Below are positions 30,732-41,001 of a DNA stretch of 64,000 bases, piece by piece. Origin of the DNA: Lineus longissimus (lineage: Eukaryota; Nemertea; Pilidiophora; Heteronemertea; Lineidae); assembly GCF_910592395.1 (NCBI RefSeq), contig NC_088322.1:3286001-3350000 (forward strand). Reading direction: 5' to 3'. Numbering within the stretch: the first letter of the stretch is position 1; every line of letters starts with the position of its first letter. The notes under the pieces were generated by a model, which saw nothing but the letters and a program-made list of their open reading frames with translations, was not told where the DNA came from and did no database searches. Made by a program: the position numbers and the translations under genes.

Positions 30732-33503
30732 TGTACATGCTTGAGTGCCCTGAAGTCTAATTTCTCAAGCTTTTTAGTGTTTTTTTCGCTGCAGAAGTGC
30801 CAGATAACTGGACAAAAGTTAAGATTGGAAGAGATAAAAGATTGGTAAATAACTTTGCGACAATTAAATGGCAGATGCTTGCCAATACGTTTTAGGATGT
30901 TAATCTGTCGGGCTGCTTTGCTACACAGGTTTGAAATATGGGTATCATAGTTCAACAGGTCATCGATGGTTACACAAAGTAATTTTACATTATCAGTACA
31001 TTCAATGTCGACACCCTGGATGCTGAAAGTAGGCTTCCGGTTGCGGGTCTTTTTGCCCACTGCTAGGCCTTGGAATTTGCCTGGGTTGGCCTCCATTTGG
31101 TTTTCTGTGAACCAGTCAACCAGTACACTACATTCAGCCTCCAGGGTTCGTTTCATGACAGTAAAATCTTTGTTCGAGTAGGATAGAGTGTTGTCGTCTG
31201 CTATCAGGTTGCTATCATTGATAAAATAGAAAATATCAATTATAAAAATGTTGAATAAGATGGGGCCTGCTATGGATCCCTGAGGTACACCTTTGGACAT
31301 TGGGAGAGGGGAACTTTGGGCGTTTCCCATCTTTACACTTTGCTTCCTGTCCGAGAGGTAACTACAAATTAATGAAACAGCAGGTTCAGAGAGGCCATAT
31401 GCACGCAGTTTTTCTAATAATAGTTTGTGAGGAAGACAGTCGAAGGCCTTCGATAGGTCCATCAGAATCGCACCAACAAAATGACCACGATCGCGTGCCC
31501 CCTCCAATCCTCCGTCAGGGCCAGAAGAGCAGATTGGCAACTGTAGCCATTACGGTATGCTGATAAAGAAGGATGGAAAAGGCCCCGAAAGTGATAATTC
31601 AGCTGGTCGACCATGGCCCACTCAAAGACCTTCGACCGGATTGGTAATACACTCACAGGACGGTAGTATTTCTTTTGAAGAGGGTCCTCTTTCTTAAAAA
31701 TAGGAGTGACCCTGGCGCTTTTCATTTCACTTGGGAAACTGCTTTCAGTGAGCATTCTATTTATTGTCTTCGTTAAGTGAGCCGAAAAGGCCGGTTTGAT
31801 TATCTTTAGCATCCTTGCGGAAATATTGTCCAGTCCAGTCGCCTTTTGGTTGCTGATACGGGATATGTATTTGTCCACCTGCTCAATCGAGACAGGTTTG
31901 AAAGTGAATGGTTGAGGATTTGGCACATTCTGTTTGATTTTTTGGACGCTAGCGTGACCTTTGACTTCGTTATCACTGAGGTCCTTACCGATGTCCTTTG
32001 CCACTTTAGAGAAATGGTCATTGAAAATATCACAGACGGCGATTTGATAAGATACAACACTGCCATTCTCCAATAAACAGATGTCCTGACCACCCCCAGA
32101 GCCCCTGCTGAGAAAAGGCTTGATGGTGGGCCAGAAGTCCTTGGACTGTGGCCCACCAGCACACCTTTCAAAGAAGTAGTCTCGGATGGCTTGTCTTTTC
32201 ATGGATGTCACTTTATTACGCTGAGTTCTAAACGTGTTCCAGTTTTGTTTCATTCTGGGATTTTCGAACTTTCGTCTGAGTCTTTTCTTATAGTTTATTT
32301 CACGACGTAGTTCCCCGTTCATATAGGGTGCCTTTGTCGGCCTCTGTTTTCGTTCCTTGACAAGGGCGTGTTCATCTATGATATCGGTTAGCAACTTTTC
32401 TTGCATCCAACAGGTGTCGTCGATGTCGTCGAAAAGCTCGGCGACATGCAGGGGTGCATTCTCGATATCACGGATCAGCTCTGCCTCATCAAGGCCTTTA
32501 TAACTGCGGTACAGGATTTTACCCTTCGGCTTTGGTTTCAGAGTACATGTATTTTTCATGACACAGGCAACTAAGCGGTGCACATCACTCAGTCCTGTGT
32601 CACACACGAGCGTTTTGTTGAAAGTTCTCGGGCGATTTGTGAGGATCACATCGACAGACGATGGATCATTGTTTTTAGTGAAGCATGTTGCTTCCTTAAT
32701 CAGATTTTTTCAGATCGAAAATATCACACAATTCGATCAAAGGAGCACTTTTCACCTTGCACAACATGTCGAAGTTTAGGTCACCGATGAGCATGACGTT
32801 ACTGAAATTGCTGAATGCTGCATTGAGGACTTTTGTGGTCTTTTCCAGGAAAGGTTTAGGACGACTGGACGGTGGCCTATAGTTGGCCATTAGCATCCAT
32901 TTCGTCTCGCCTATCTGGAGTTCCATATGTATGGCTTCGATGTCATCAGGTTCTGATTGTTTTAGCCTTCGAGATGGAATGTCACAGCTTACGTAAGCCA
33001 TGATCCCTCCGCCATCTCTATTCCGGTCGTTCCTGAAGAGTTTATATCCGTCCACGTTTAAAGTGGCGTCGGAGAAAGAATCATCCAGTTTTGATTCGCC
33101 GATTACGAAAATGTCAACTAGCTTTTGATACAGCATATCCGTCGCCAGGACGTGTTTATGTTCAGATGTGCGACTATTATGTTTTTCGGAAATTTCTTCC
33201 GAAGCTGAACAAGTTCGTCTAGGTAGTTTGTTGTATCTGGTTCTCCGTTTTGCCCTGCCCCTGGTGGTGCACATATTGGGCATACGAATCCGAGAGCCTC
33301 GTTCTCTTGGTGGTTCTTGTACAATACAGGGTCCATTCCCATGCATCTACAGTGTATCCATGAGTCGCATTTGTCGCATTGTACACCTTTTTGGTTGGAC
33401 CTTACACCCTTAGTGCAAATGCCACAAGGGTTTGAAATTTGTCTCGGTCCTGGGTTAACCTCTAGGTCGCCTGATAGAAGAAGTGTGAGCACGAAGAAAA
33501 GAT
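30731..33503 (-). pseudogene. CR1-like LINE ORF: PHD finger, endonuclease, reverse transcriptase
   Basis: From the right: hydrophobic segment plus 2A-like motif, a PHD finger (CGICTKGV...CDKC..WIHCRC...CPIC), AP endonuclease (ESKLDDSF; DRNRDGGGIMAYV; GDLNFD), linker, and RT (VTPIFKKED; YYRPVSVLP; DLSKAFDCLP; GVPQGSIAGP; ADDNTLS). Frameshifts near 33170, 32705 (an A run) and 31510 (a G run) break the ORF. The catalytic box reads IADD where Tyr or Phe is usual before Ala-Asp-Asp. The ORF runs into the Harbinger TIR at ALKHVHQ and resumes at 26978. Confidence 0.85.
33445..33471 (-). other. 2A-like ribosome-skipping motif in the CR1-like LINE
   Basis: Encodes GDLEVNPGP after a hydrophobic stretch (LFFVLTLLLS). 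The 2A consensus is D-(V/I)-E-x-N-P-G followed by P; only Leu for Val/Ile differs. 2A-like signals at the N-terminus of non-LTR retrotransposon proteins are known from sea urchin and other marine invertebrates, some doubling as signal peptides. If active, translation would skip before the final Pro and release the PHD-endonuclease-RT protein. Confidence 0.75.
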
Positions 33504-33947
33504 GAGACAAGACCACAATTGATTTTTTAAGCCTCTTAGCAGTTTAATTGTCAATGTTTGACCGCGACGCATCAAATACTGCGTGCGGTTGTGAATCTGA
33601 AATTTAGATTATGTTATTCCGGACAGTCGGGCAAGTAAATGGTGAAAAATAAACTGGTGATTGACCACGGAAATTTTTTGATAATCGACAAATTAGACAG
33701 ACTTTGATATTTCCACTCTTTTCAGCCAACTGGCAGAAAAAACTCAAAACACGCCCCCTATTACCCAATTAGCAAAATTCGAAATTAATTTTTTCATCAA
33801 ATAATTTCTTTATATCTGTAGACTTGCCACAGCAAATATTTTTTCAATACCTCTCCAAATATGTACTTGAGAGTTAAAAACATGCACTCGTCTAATTGAT
33901 AGGCCTCGACCCTCCAACGTATGAATATTCATTAGTGGTCTTGTCTC
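33504..33947. mobile_element. Terminal-repeat element, solo copy 1
   Basis: 444 bp starting GAGACAAGACCAC and ending GTGGTCTTGTCTC, so the repeat has 13-bp inverted ends. Flanked by AGAT on both sides (33500-33503, 33948-33951), a 4-bp duplication. Copies 2 and 5 are close relatives. No ORF. Confidence 0.85.
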
Positions 33948-33951
33948 AGAT

Positions 33952-34395
33952 GAGACAAGACCACAATTGATTTTTTAAGCCTTTCAGCAGTTAAATTGTC
34001 AATGTTTGACCGCGACGCATCAAATACTGCGTTCGGTTGTGAATCTGAAATTTAGATTATGTTATTCTGGTCAGTCGGGCAAGTAAATGGTGAAAAATAA
34101 ACTGGTGATTGACAGCGGAAATTTTTTGATAATCGACAAATTAGACAGACTTTGATATTTCCACTCTTTTCAGCCAACTGGCAGAAACAACTCAAAACAC
34201 GCCCCCTATTACCCAATTAGCAAAATTCGAAATTAATTTTTTCATCAAATAATTTCTTTATATCTGTAGACTTGCCACAACAAATATTTTTTCAATACCT
34301 CTCCAAATATGTACTTGAGAGTTAAAAACATGCACTCGTCTAATTGATAGGCCTCGACCCTCCAACCTATGAATATTCATTAGTGGTCTTGTCTC
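33952..34395. mobile_element. Terminal-repeat element, copy 2 (left end of the satellite composite)
   Basis: 444 bp, very similar to copies 1 and 5. Left flank AGAT; right flank is the first base of the satellite (AATGAAGG). Together with copy 5 (56737-57181) it brackets the satellite array. Confidence 0.8.
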
Positions 34396-34933
34396 AATGA
34401 AGGTACATTTCAGGGGTTAACATTTTGAGAATTTTTTCAAACTAATGTAGATGACATCCCACAACTCTCCAACAAAGGAAAGTCATATCTGGAGATTTTT
34501 GGAGAAATGAGAGACATTTCAAAGAGTGGTACAACTGTGCCAAAGCGACGAAAGAGGACAAAATCGACAAAAAGTCATGATTTTGCAGCCAACAGCACCA
34601 AATTCAAAGACCTGCCCTGGCCAGAATAAGCAAGCTATGGAGCTGAAAATGTAGGATGTGATTTAGGAATATCTTTGCTGCTTAGGGCACAACTTTCAGA
34701 ATCAAGGCCTAAGTAGTTTCAAAGAAATTACAAAATGAATGGCAACACAACAAGACTTGTAAAAATGAAACCGAACTTAGACCGGGGTTAGGTTGACTCT
34801 TATTTGGGTCAAATTAAGTTTTTTTCTCATTATTTTAGCTTGTTTTGACCTTAAATCATCAGCAATACAATATTCTAAATGAATTGGAGTGATTTGAGCA
34901 CATTCAAATTTTTCACTATCTTGACCCAAAATG
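34396..34933 (+). repeat. 546-bp satellite, unit interrupted by the YR element
   Basis: Runs from AATGAAGGTAC to ...GACCCAAAATG. The missing last 7 bases (TAGTGTA) are found at 55098-55104, immediately after the YR element. 538 + 7 = 545 bp, the same as the other units. Very high similarity to 55105-56732. Confidence 0.9.
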
Positions 34934-34989
34934 CATCACAAGTGACGCATGCGCAGCGAAACCATTGCTCGATCATTCGGTGTTAGACG
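34934..34989 (+). repeat. YR element split repeat A1
   Basis: 56 bp starting CATCACAAGTGACGCATGCG, matching A2 (54831-54886) with one substitution. Confidence 0.85.
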
Positions 34990-35066
34990 CTTGGCCAGAA
35001 CGGATCGGTAAGTCGAGGAGCTCTGTCAATTCTCCAATTTCTCGATTTGAAAGCCGAGATGGCTGC

Positions 35067-35260
35067 CGAGTATGGCAAAAGAAAAGCCCGGGGGGCAAAG
35101 CCGAGTATGGCGAAAGAAAAGCCCAGGGGGCAAAGCCGAGTATGGCGAAAGAAAAGCCCGGGGGGGCAAAGCCGAGTATGGGAAAAGAACAGCCCTGGGG
35201 GCAAAGCCGAGTATGGCAAAAGGAAAGCCCGGGGGGCAAGGCCGAGTATGGCACAATAAG
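35067..35260. repeat. 35-bp minisatellite in the YR leader
   Basis: Units starting CGAGTATGG at 35067, 35102, 35137, 35173, 35208 and 35243. G-run length varies. All frames read through it, which creates spurious ORFs on both strands. Confidence 0.9.
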
Positions 35261-35334
35261 GTGGCAAGTATGCCAGAGAACACTATTACGAGAATGGAAA
35301 TAGCCTTTTGAAGGGGAGGCCATGCTGGCCATAC

Positions 35335-35338
35335 GTAG
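35335..35338. repeat. 4-bp target duplication GTAG, left
   Basis: Matches GTAG at 39962-39965, immediately outside the element 35339-39961. Confidence 0.7.
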
Positions 35339-35770
35339 GAGACAAGACCACAATTGATTTTCCAAGCCATTTCCAGTTATTTAAAATGCCCGCCATCAAA
35401 GAATGCGTCAGGTAGTGAAACTGAAATTCGGATATGATATACGGGTTAGTCTTGCGAGTAACTGGTGCGATGGAAATTGGTGATTGACCACGGAAATTTT
35501 TTTTAAAATTGACAAGTTTGACACAAGTGGACATTTTTACCCATTTCGGCCATTTTCACTCCAAATTTGAACCACCCCCCCTATGGCCAGGTTGTCAAAA
35601 TTCAAAATTATTTTTTTTACCAAACAATTTATTTATATCTGTAGACTTGCCACAGCAAATATTTTTTCAATACCTCTCCAAATATGTACTTGAGAGTAAA
35701 AAACATGCACTCGTCTAATAGATAGGCCTGGACCCTCCAACCTATGAATATTCATTAGTGGTCTTGTCTC
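35339..35770. repeat. Terminal direct repeat, copy 3 (left)
   Basis: 432 bp, same length as and apparently identical to 39530-39961. Starts GAGACAAGACCAC, ends GTGGTCTTGTCTC. It is a diverged subfamily relative to copies 1, 2 and 5, sharing the ends and the last 150 bp most strongly. Confidence 0.9.
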
Positions 35771-36497
35771 AATGAAGAGGGATAATCTTGAGATATCAAT
35801 GAAATATGCCTTTTCCCAAGCATTTGAGATGTCTTGACTAACATAACCAAGTTTCATCAAAAATGAACTTGATTTGAGCGAGCTATTAACGTTTTAAAAT
35901 GTTGTCCGATACGGACAACCTACCTTATATTTCGTCTTCAAATTGTTTACAGACTGTCTTCAAGTTAAGCTCATTAACTCGTAGAATTCTTAATCGAATG
36001 GTACCGAATCTTCAACAAATCACCAGTGGTCTACAGTCAATCTGAAATAGGAATTTGAAACAATTTTAATTCATGACAAATATTCAAAAATTTCAATTTT
36101 TTGGAAAAAAGTTGTCTTTTTAAAGGATGTTCCAAGGTTGTGACAGTGGTATCATGCTGAAAATGTCAAAATTTCAAATCGAACAATATTAACTTTGTCT
36201 GAAATTTGAAAAACAACAAATATATGATGCATTATAAGCATGGAAAACTTGTTAGTAAGGTGTGAAATGAGAAAAAGATTAACCCATATGTTATCTCCTT
36301 GTCTGTCACATCCAAGTCTGACACTTCCACAACAGCAACCATTGTCATTGCGATTGTCCTATCAACATCCACCCTTTTGTAATCTCTTGTCCTTTCTTGT
36401 GTATTTTCAGTCTGTTGAAGGAAGCATCCCGAAATAGACATCTCCGAGGAGTACGATTTTAAGCAAAGAGAGACAAGTTACGAAAAGACAAGACAAG

Positions 36498-38699
36498 ATG
36501 AGGACAAAGGCGAGGAGATTGATAGGAAAACGGGGTCCGAGGTGCCCTAGGGCATCGAATGCAGCAATGAGAACAATGTTCAAGAGCGGACACGTGCGGA
36601 GTGGAGGTGTCGAGGTGGTGAGCGACGACGAACGAGAAGTAGGCCTACAACCCGCATGGAGACGACTCACGCCCCAGGAGTACGGACAGGTCACAACGAT
36701 GGGACACGACGGCAAAAGACACATACCGGATATCAATAACCGTACTGCCAAGAATGTCAACTTACTACGGCTGAACATGAAAGAAGACACTGATGATGAG
36801 ATGGAGATACCAGATGAGACCATGGAGCATGATCACGAGAGTTTCGTTGTTCAGACAACCAAACTGATGGATGTGCTCAACGACGTTAACAGGGCCCATA
36901 GCGAATATCACGTGAACTGTCAGCCGATATTCAAATATGGAGAGGTACGTAAGCAGGGGGTGTGTTGTTCAGTCACTGTTGTGTGTAAAAACTGTGGTTT
37001 TTATTCGAAATTGTATAAACTTTTTGAGGACATAGACACTGGCAAGCGCGGACGAAAAGCCGCTCTTCCAAATGTTGCATTACAGATTGCGTTGCAGGAC
37101 ACAATGATTGGCAACGAGAGTATGAGTTACATACTGAGCATGATGGGAATCCCGCCCCCCTGTAGGAGTATCATGCAAAAGCAGGCAAATAAGGTTGGTG
37201 ATGAAACAGTTAAAATGAATGTGGCCGATTTGGCAGACAAACGCGAGAACTTGAAAAGGATACTGCGCCTAAGAAATCAGGACGACACAGGAATCAATGT
37301 CCAAGCTGATGGACGCTATAATAGTTTACACCTCACTTCGAGGAACAAGATGGGCCGTTGTGCGAGCACAATGACTGGATTATGTGTTGAAAATGTGACA
37401 GATGAACACAAAATCATTGACATTGAGGTTAAAACAAAACTCTGCTGGATAGGGGCTGCAATGCGGGCGAAAGGTTTTGAAGTTAAATGTGGTGCCACTG
37501 GCACAAACGTTGATGAACGACACTCGAAGTGCACGGCTAACTTTCCTGAAGCAGATGCATTCAGAGAATATGATCTTGGGGTTGCATTTGCCGAGACTTT
37601 TGAGAAACAGGGCCTACATGTAGAACATTTGACTACAGATGGTGATTCCAGTTCATTCAAAGGGTTAACTGATGCAACAAAAAAGCTCTTCGGCGGCTTG
37701 TTCACGGTGAAGCATCAACTTGACTCTATTCATTTGCATCAAGCCCAGACGCGTGCAGGACATAGAGCTGAATTCAGTAAAGGTATGTTCCCGGGACGTA
37801 CTGCTGAGGAGAGAACACTGTTAAAAACAACGTTTCTGAATGATCTTAGGGTAAGGTCATCCAAGATTTTGCAATCTCTATTCAAGCGCTGCAACGGTGA
37901 TCTCGACAGGATCATGGGATACCTGTATGACACTGTTGCCTGTGTTGTGAACTGTTATGGTGGTGACTGCACTGGTTGTCCACAGAACGAATTCTCACTG
38001 TGCTCAGGCACAACTGGTTCTTGGTGGCACAAATCAACACGATGGTCATCTTACGGTGAGATTCCCAAGTTTAAAATGACAGTGATTGACAAGAACTTGG
38101 TACATCTCGTTTTGGAGGTATGCCTTAGTAAAGGAGCGTTGCGACAGCTGAGTCTTGGCGTGACAACCCAGGGGGTTGAGCCCAAGAATCGAGGTCTGTC
38201 GGCCAGCGATCCTAAGATTGTGACCAGGAGCAGGAACTCAACCCCTCGTATCCATTCAGCAGCCCACAGAATGAACCATAACATAGCCGAGAGCGGGCGA
38301 CGGAAACTAAAGTGGTTCAACATCGAAGTCGATACTTGTTGCCGCCCAATGAAAGCGCTGGACAGAATTGCAATGAACAGGCAGTACACAGTCAGGTACC
38401 AACGGAGTGCTAGACACCAGAAGTTAGCTGGTGTTTTGAAAAACATCAGGGCAACAGATTACTTCAAGAAAAAGAAAAACAAAACCAGGGGTGGTGACTA
38501 CAAGAAACATGTGATGATAACAATGCCGGACTTGCGAAGGAAGGCTGTCAAGAAGGCTGTTGCACGACGAGACAGACCGCCTGTACCAGAGTGGAAATGT
38601 CTCGACCCAAATAGCAGAAACTACGACCACTCCTACTTTCGGCGATCCTTCAAGATCCAACCAGCCACCAAGACATCCAAGAGGTTGCCATCGCGGTAA
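36498..38699 (+). CDS. Mutator-like transposase-domain protein
   Basis: 733 codons from ATG 36498. The N-terminus is basic, then a segment with Cys pairs (VCKNCGF), then a core with VQADGRYN (Asp ~271), a stretch with Cys/His (CTANFPEAD), and LTTDGDSSSFKGL (Asp ~381 and ~383), the two acidic motifs expected of an RNase-H fold; a later Cys group (CYGGDCTGCP) and a very basic tail follow. From memory it matches the Mutator-like transposase domain common in uncharacterised invertebrate and protist proteins. A GTAAGA donor-like site overlaps the last codons, so a further exon is possible. An upstream acceptor (TATTTTCAG) ends at 36410. The 3' end overlaps the minus-strand endonuclease gene. Likely role: mobilising this element. 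Confidence 0.7.
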   Translation: MRTKARRLIGKRGPRCPRASNAAMRTMFKSGHVRSGGVEVVSDDEREVGLQPAWRRLTPQEYGQVTTMGHDGKRHIPDINNRTAKNVNLLRLNMKEDTDDEMEIPDETMEHDHESFVVQTTKLMDVLNDVNRAHSEYHVNCQPIFKYGEVRKQGVCCSVTVVCKNCGFYSKLYKLFEDIDTGKRGRKAALPNVALQIALQDTMIGNESMSYILSMMGIPPPCRSIMQKQANKVGDETVKMNVADLADKRENLKRILRLRNQDDTGINVQADGRYNSLHLTSRNKMGRCASTMTGLCVENVTDEHKIIDIEVKTKLCWIGAAMRAKGFEVKCGATGTNVDERHSKCTANFPEADAFREYDLGVAFAETFEKQGLHVEHLTTDGDSSSFKGLTDATKKLFGGLFTVKHQLDSIHLHQAQTRAGHRAEFSKGMFPGRTAEERTLLKTTFLNDLRVRSSKILQSLFKRCNGDLDRIMGYLYDTVACVVNCYGGDCTGCPQNEFSLCSGTTGSWWHKSTRWSSYGEIPKFKMTVIDKNLVHLVLEVCLSKGALRQLSLGVTTQGVEPKNRGLSASDPKIVTRSRNSTPRIHSAAHRMNHNIAESGRRKLKWFNIEVDTCCRPMKALDRIAMNRQYTVRYQRSARHQKLAGVLKNIRATDYFKKKKNKTRGGDYKKHVMITMPDLRRKAVKKAVARRDRPPVPEWKCLDPNSRNYDHSYFRRSFKIQPATKTSKRLPSR

Positions 38700-39243
38700 G
38701 AAAACTTTCAAATGTCAATTCAATATAATGATATTTTCTTTCAACTTCAACATATAGCTTACCAGGAAAAATGCATTTAGGGCGGTTGCCATGGCCTGCA
38801 CAGACTTTCTTGGCATTGCACCTTTTTCTACTTTGATTGACCCTTCCTCTTTCTATTGTCAAGTGCTCGACTTTCACGCACAGAGGATTATGACAAAGAT
38901 GACTTATATGATAACCTGCGCCAGTTTTGAATTTCAATTCATCATGGTCACACAAAAACATTGCCCGGTGTGCCGTCATTGTGACCGGCTTATCCAAAAA
39001 ACTTACTTTAACAAACCCGTATGTTACCCCCCTCTTTTTTTGTTTAGCCCCCTCCCAATTCAAACAAAAATCATTACTTTTTGTCTTTGCTAATATTCTC
39101 GCTCGTAATTCAGATACTTTTCTCTTGAATTCACCTGCTGAAATAAAAAAATTAGTGAAAGCTTGGTACCCTGCCACCCAGCGTGCTCTGTGCCCGACAC
39201 CTCCCAAAATGAAAATAACATGCAAAACAATCAACACTTTCAT
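38650..39243 (-). CDS. His-Me finger endonuclease with His-Cys zinc loop
   Basis: 197 codons. The central part has CLNWEGAKQKKRGVTYGFVK, AHRAMFL, then ISHLCHNPLC, HLTIERGRVN and a Cys/His cluster (KRCNAKKVCAGHGNRPKC). This is the His-Cys box pattern of the I-PpoI type (zinc-bound His-Me finger), a nuclease that nicks or cleaves DNA. The first residues look atypical, and a good acceptor (TATTTCAG) before 39141 suggests the true exon begins at ISAGEFKRK or nearby. A GTAAGC donor follows KCIFP (near 38764), so the called C-terminus may be intronic. Convergent with, and overlapping, the transposase gene. Confidence 0.75.
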   Translation of the reverse strand: MKVLIVLHVIFILGGVGHRARWVAGYQAFTNFFISAGEFKRKVSELRARILAKTKSNDFCLNWEGAKQKKRGVTYGFVKVSFLDKPVTMTAHRAMFLCDHDELKFKTGAGYHISHLCHNPLCVKVEHLTIERGRVNQSRKRCNAKKVCAGHGNRPKCIFPGKLYVEVERKYHYIELTFESFLTAMATSWMSWWLVGS

Positions 39244-39529
39244 TACTATTCACAATTGATGATTGTTATGAAACATATCTAGCCCAAAAAAGTAGAAAAA
39301 TTTGAAATTATTTGAAATTTTTTGAAAATTTCAATTTTTGGCATTTTCACTTAAAAGCCCTGTAGGACAGGGCGGGGGGTTAAATTTGAGAATTTTCTTT
39401 TTTTCCACATTTTCCAATTTCAATGATATGTCCACACATTCTCAACACATTTCAGCCAATTCAAACGGTTTTTGTGGATTTCAGAGCTCATTTACTATTT
39501 TTGACCTGTAACCCAAAACCCTCTAAATA

Positions 39530-39961
39530 GAGACAAGACCACAATTGATTTTCCAAGCCATTTCCAGTTATTTAAAATGCCCGCCATCAAAGAATGCGTC
39601 AGGTAGTGAAACTGAAATTCGGATATGATATACGGGTTAGTCTTGCGAGTAACTGGTGCGATGGAAATTGGTGATTGACCACGGAAATTTTTTTTAAAAT
39701 TGACAAGTTTGACACAAGTGGACATTTTTACCCATTTCGGCCATTTTCACTCCAAATTTGAACCACCCCCCCTATGGCCAGGTTGTCAAAATTCAAAATT
39801 ATTTTTTTTACCAAACAATTTATTTATATCTGTAGACTTGCCACAGCAAATATTTTTTCAATACCTCTCCAAATATGTACTTGAGAGTAAAAAACATGCA
39901 CTCGTCTAATAGATAGGCCTGGACCCTCCAACCTATGAATATTCATTAGTGGTCTTGTCTC
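39530..39961. repeat. Terminal direct repeat, copy 4 (right)
   Basis: 432 bp, apparently identical to 35339-35770. Followed by GTAG (39962-39965). Confidence 0.9.
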
Positions 39962-40375
39962 GTAGGCTTATGTAGGCATGCAGGACGCCATCTTGGAATG
40001 TGTCGAGTCGAAGGCGGCCTTACATACAATGGCATGAACATGATGAATGGCGAACTGGTAGTAAATATGCGCCTTTGTTGAAGTGTACATATGGGGAGTA
40101 CTAGTTTCGTGTAATGTGGGTTTGGCTGTGAAATAGTTTGTATTGCCTAGGAAGGGTACAAGTTATTTGAATATCGTGTGTATTGGGGTGTTTTCATCAT
40201 GTTCATGGAATTGAATTTGCTCTGTAGGCCCTACATGTGCATATTGATTGGCAGTGGTCTTCACTAATGATCTTAGGCCTACTAAGGGTTCGTTGGTGCA
40301 TTGGTGGCTTTGTAAATTGTAACAGGTTAGGATATTGGTATTGATGGAATAACTTATATCCTTTTACAATTTCAG

Positions 40376-40866
40376 GCAATGGTTCTCCCAACTGTACTGA
40401 AAAGGAGGCACAGCCTAAGAGGGGTGAACCTCCTGCCTTTGGTAAAGAGGCTCAGGGATGTAGACGTAGAGCAGGTGAAGCAGTTCGCAAGACCGGTGTA
40501 ACATCTGTGGTTGTTTCCCATGTGTCAGTGTTTCCAAACAATAGGCAGCTAGAGAGACCATGACTTTTCAATAGGGGGGATACACAGAAAAACTCGTCAA
40601 TCTATTTTTGAGCGTTCCCAAACAATGAGGGGAAACACTCAAAAACAGAAACACTCAAAAACATTACACCGGATCTGGACACTGTGACCGAGGAGTCTAC
40701 GGAGATGGAGATGGAGCAGTTTGTAAGTGGGCTCATAGACTCCCCACCCCAGGATATATTTGAACTGGCGGAGAAGGAACCGAACACGTCCAATTGGAGA
40801 TTGCTCGTGCACCTGGCAATAGTTTATGCTAATGAGAAGGGACAGCCGAGAGGTCAGCAGTTAGTG
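40376..40866 (+). CDS. YR element gag-like ORF, exon 1, disrupted by a MITE
   Basis: An AATTTCAG acceptor precedes 40376; the ATG is 40379-40381. It reads RRHSLRGVNLLPLVKRLRDV, is broken by a 172-bp insert (40497-40668), and resumes in frame as DLDTVTEE ... WRLLVHLAIVYANEKGQP to GTAAGT at 40867. The domain (HSLRG...LP...; WRLLVHLA) is unknown to me; it recurs at 58927-60263. It sits where DIRS/Ngaro elements carry gag and belongs with the Cys-knuckle ORF at 50675-50942. Confidence 0.6.
40497..40668. mobile_element. 172-bp MITE in the gag-like exon
   Basis: Ends TGTAAC...ATTACA, flanked by CCGG on both sides (40493-40496, 40669-40672). Removing it with one CCGG restores the reading frame between ARP and DLD. 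No ORF. Confidence 0.75.
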
Positions 40867-41001
40867 GTAAGTTTTCTCTTGAGAATTTTTGGTAGACTAG
40901 GTTTTTTTTTTTTTCTCGTGTCTAGTATTGGTAATGTTACTAAAAAGTATCGCGGTGGGGCCAGTTGGTTATGTGTATCACATGAGTTATTTTGTTTACA
41001 G

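Larger units (their letters stand above)
26541..33503 (-). mobile_element. CR1-like LINE, decayed, interrupted by Harbinger
   Basis: On the minus strand the order is 2A-like motif, PHD finger, AP endonuclease, reverse transcriptase and C-terminal domain, ending with a stop at 26641-26643 and a short 3' UTR. It is split by the Harbinger element at 26982-30727 and cut at 33503 by a terminal-repeat insertion. Sequence right of 57182 may be its 5' continuation. At least three single-base frameshifts (near 33170, 32705 and 31510) plus one in the C-terminal part (near 26875) make it non-functional. Confidence 0.8.
35339..39961 (+). mobile_element. 4.6-kb element with long direct terminal repeats, Mutator-like and His-Me genes
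   Basis: Two 432-bp direct repeats enclose 3.76 kb with two convergent ORFs. The whole is flanked by GTAG on both sides. Each terminal repeat has its own inverted ends, so the layout is like a bacterial composite transposon or an LTR element, but repeat ends are GAGAC...GTCTC rather than TG...CA and there is no reverse transcriptase. The interior starts AATGAAG and ends TAAATA, close to the interior ends of the satellite composite (AATGAAG...TAAATG). Family not recognised. Confidence 0.75.

Noticed and set aside
34965-35370. Several overlapping ORFs with GKAEYG / PPGLF repeats
   Set aside because: All frames of the 35-bp minisatellite are open; there is no codon or domain support.
38051-38446. 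Minus-strand ORF inside the Mutator-like gene
   Set aside because: Shadow frame without motifs; unlike 38650-39243, it lacks the zinc-loop pattern.
35339-39961. LTR retrotransposon
   Set aside because: Direct repeats look LTR-like, but ends are GAGAC...GTCTC, no RT or integrase is present, and the repeats occur as solo units with inverted ends.
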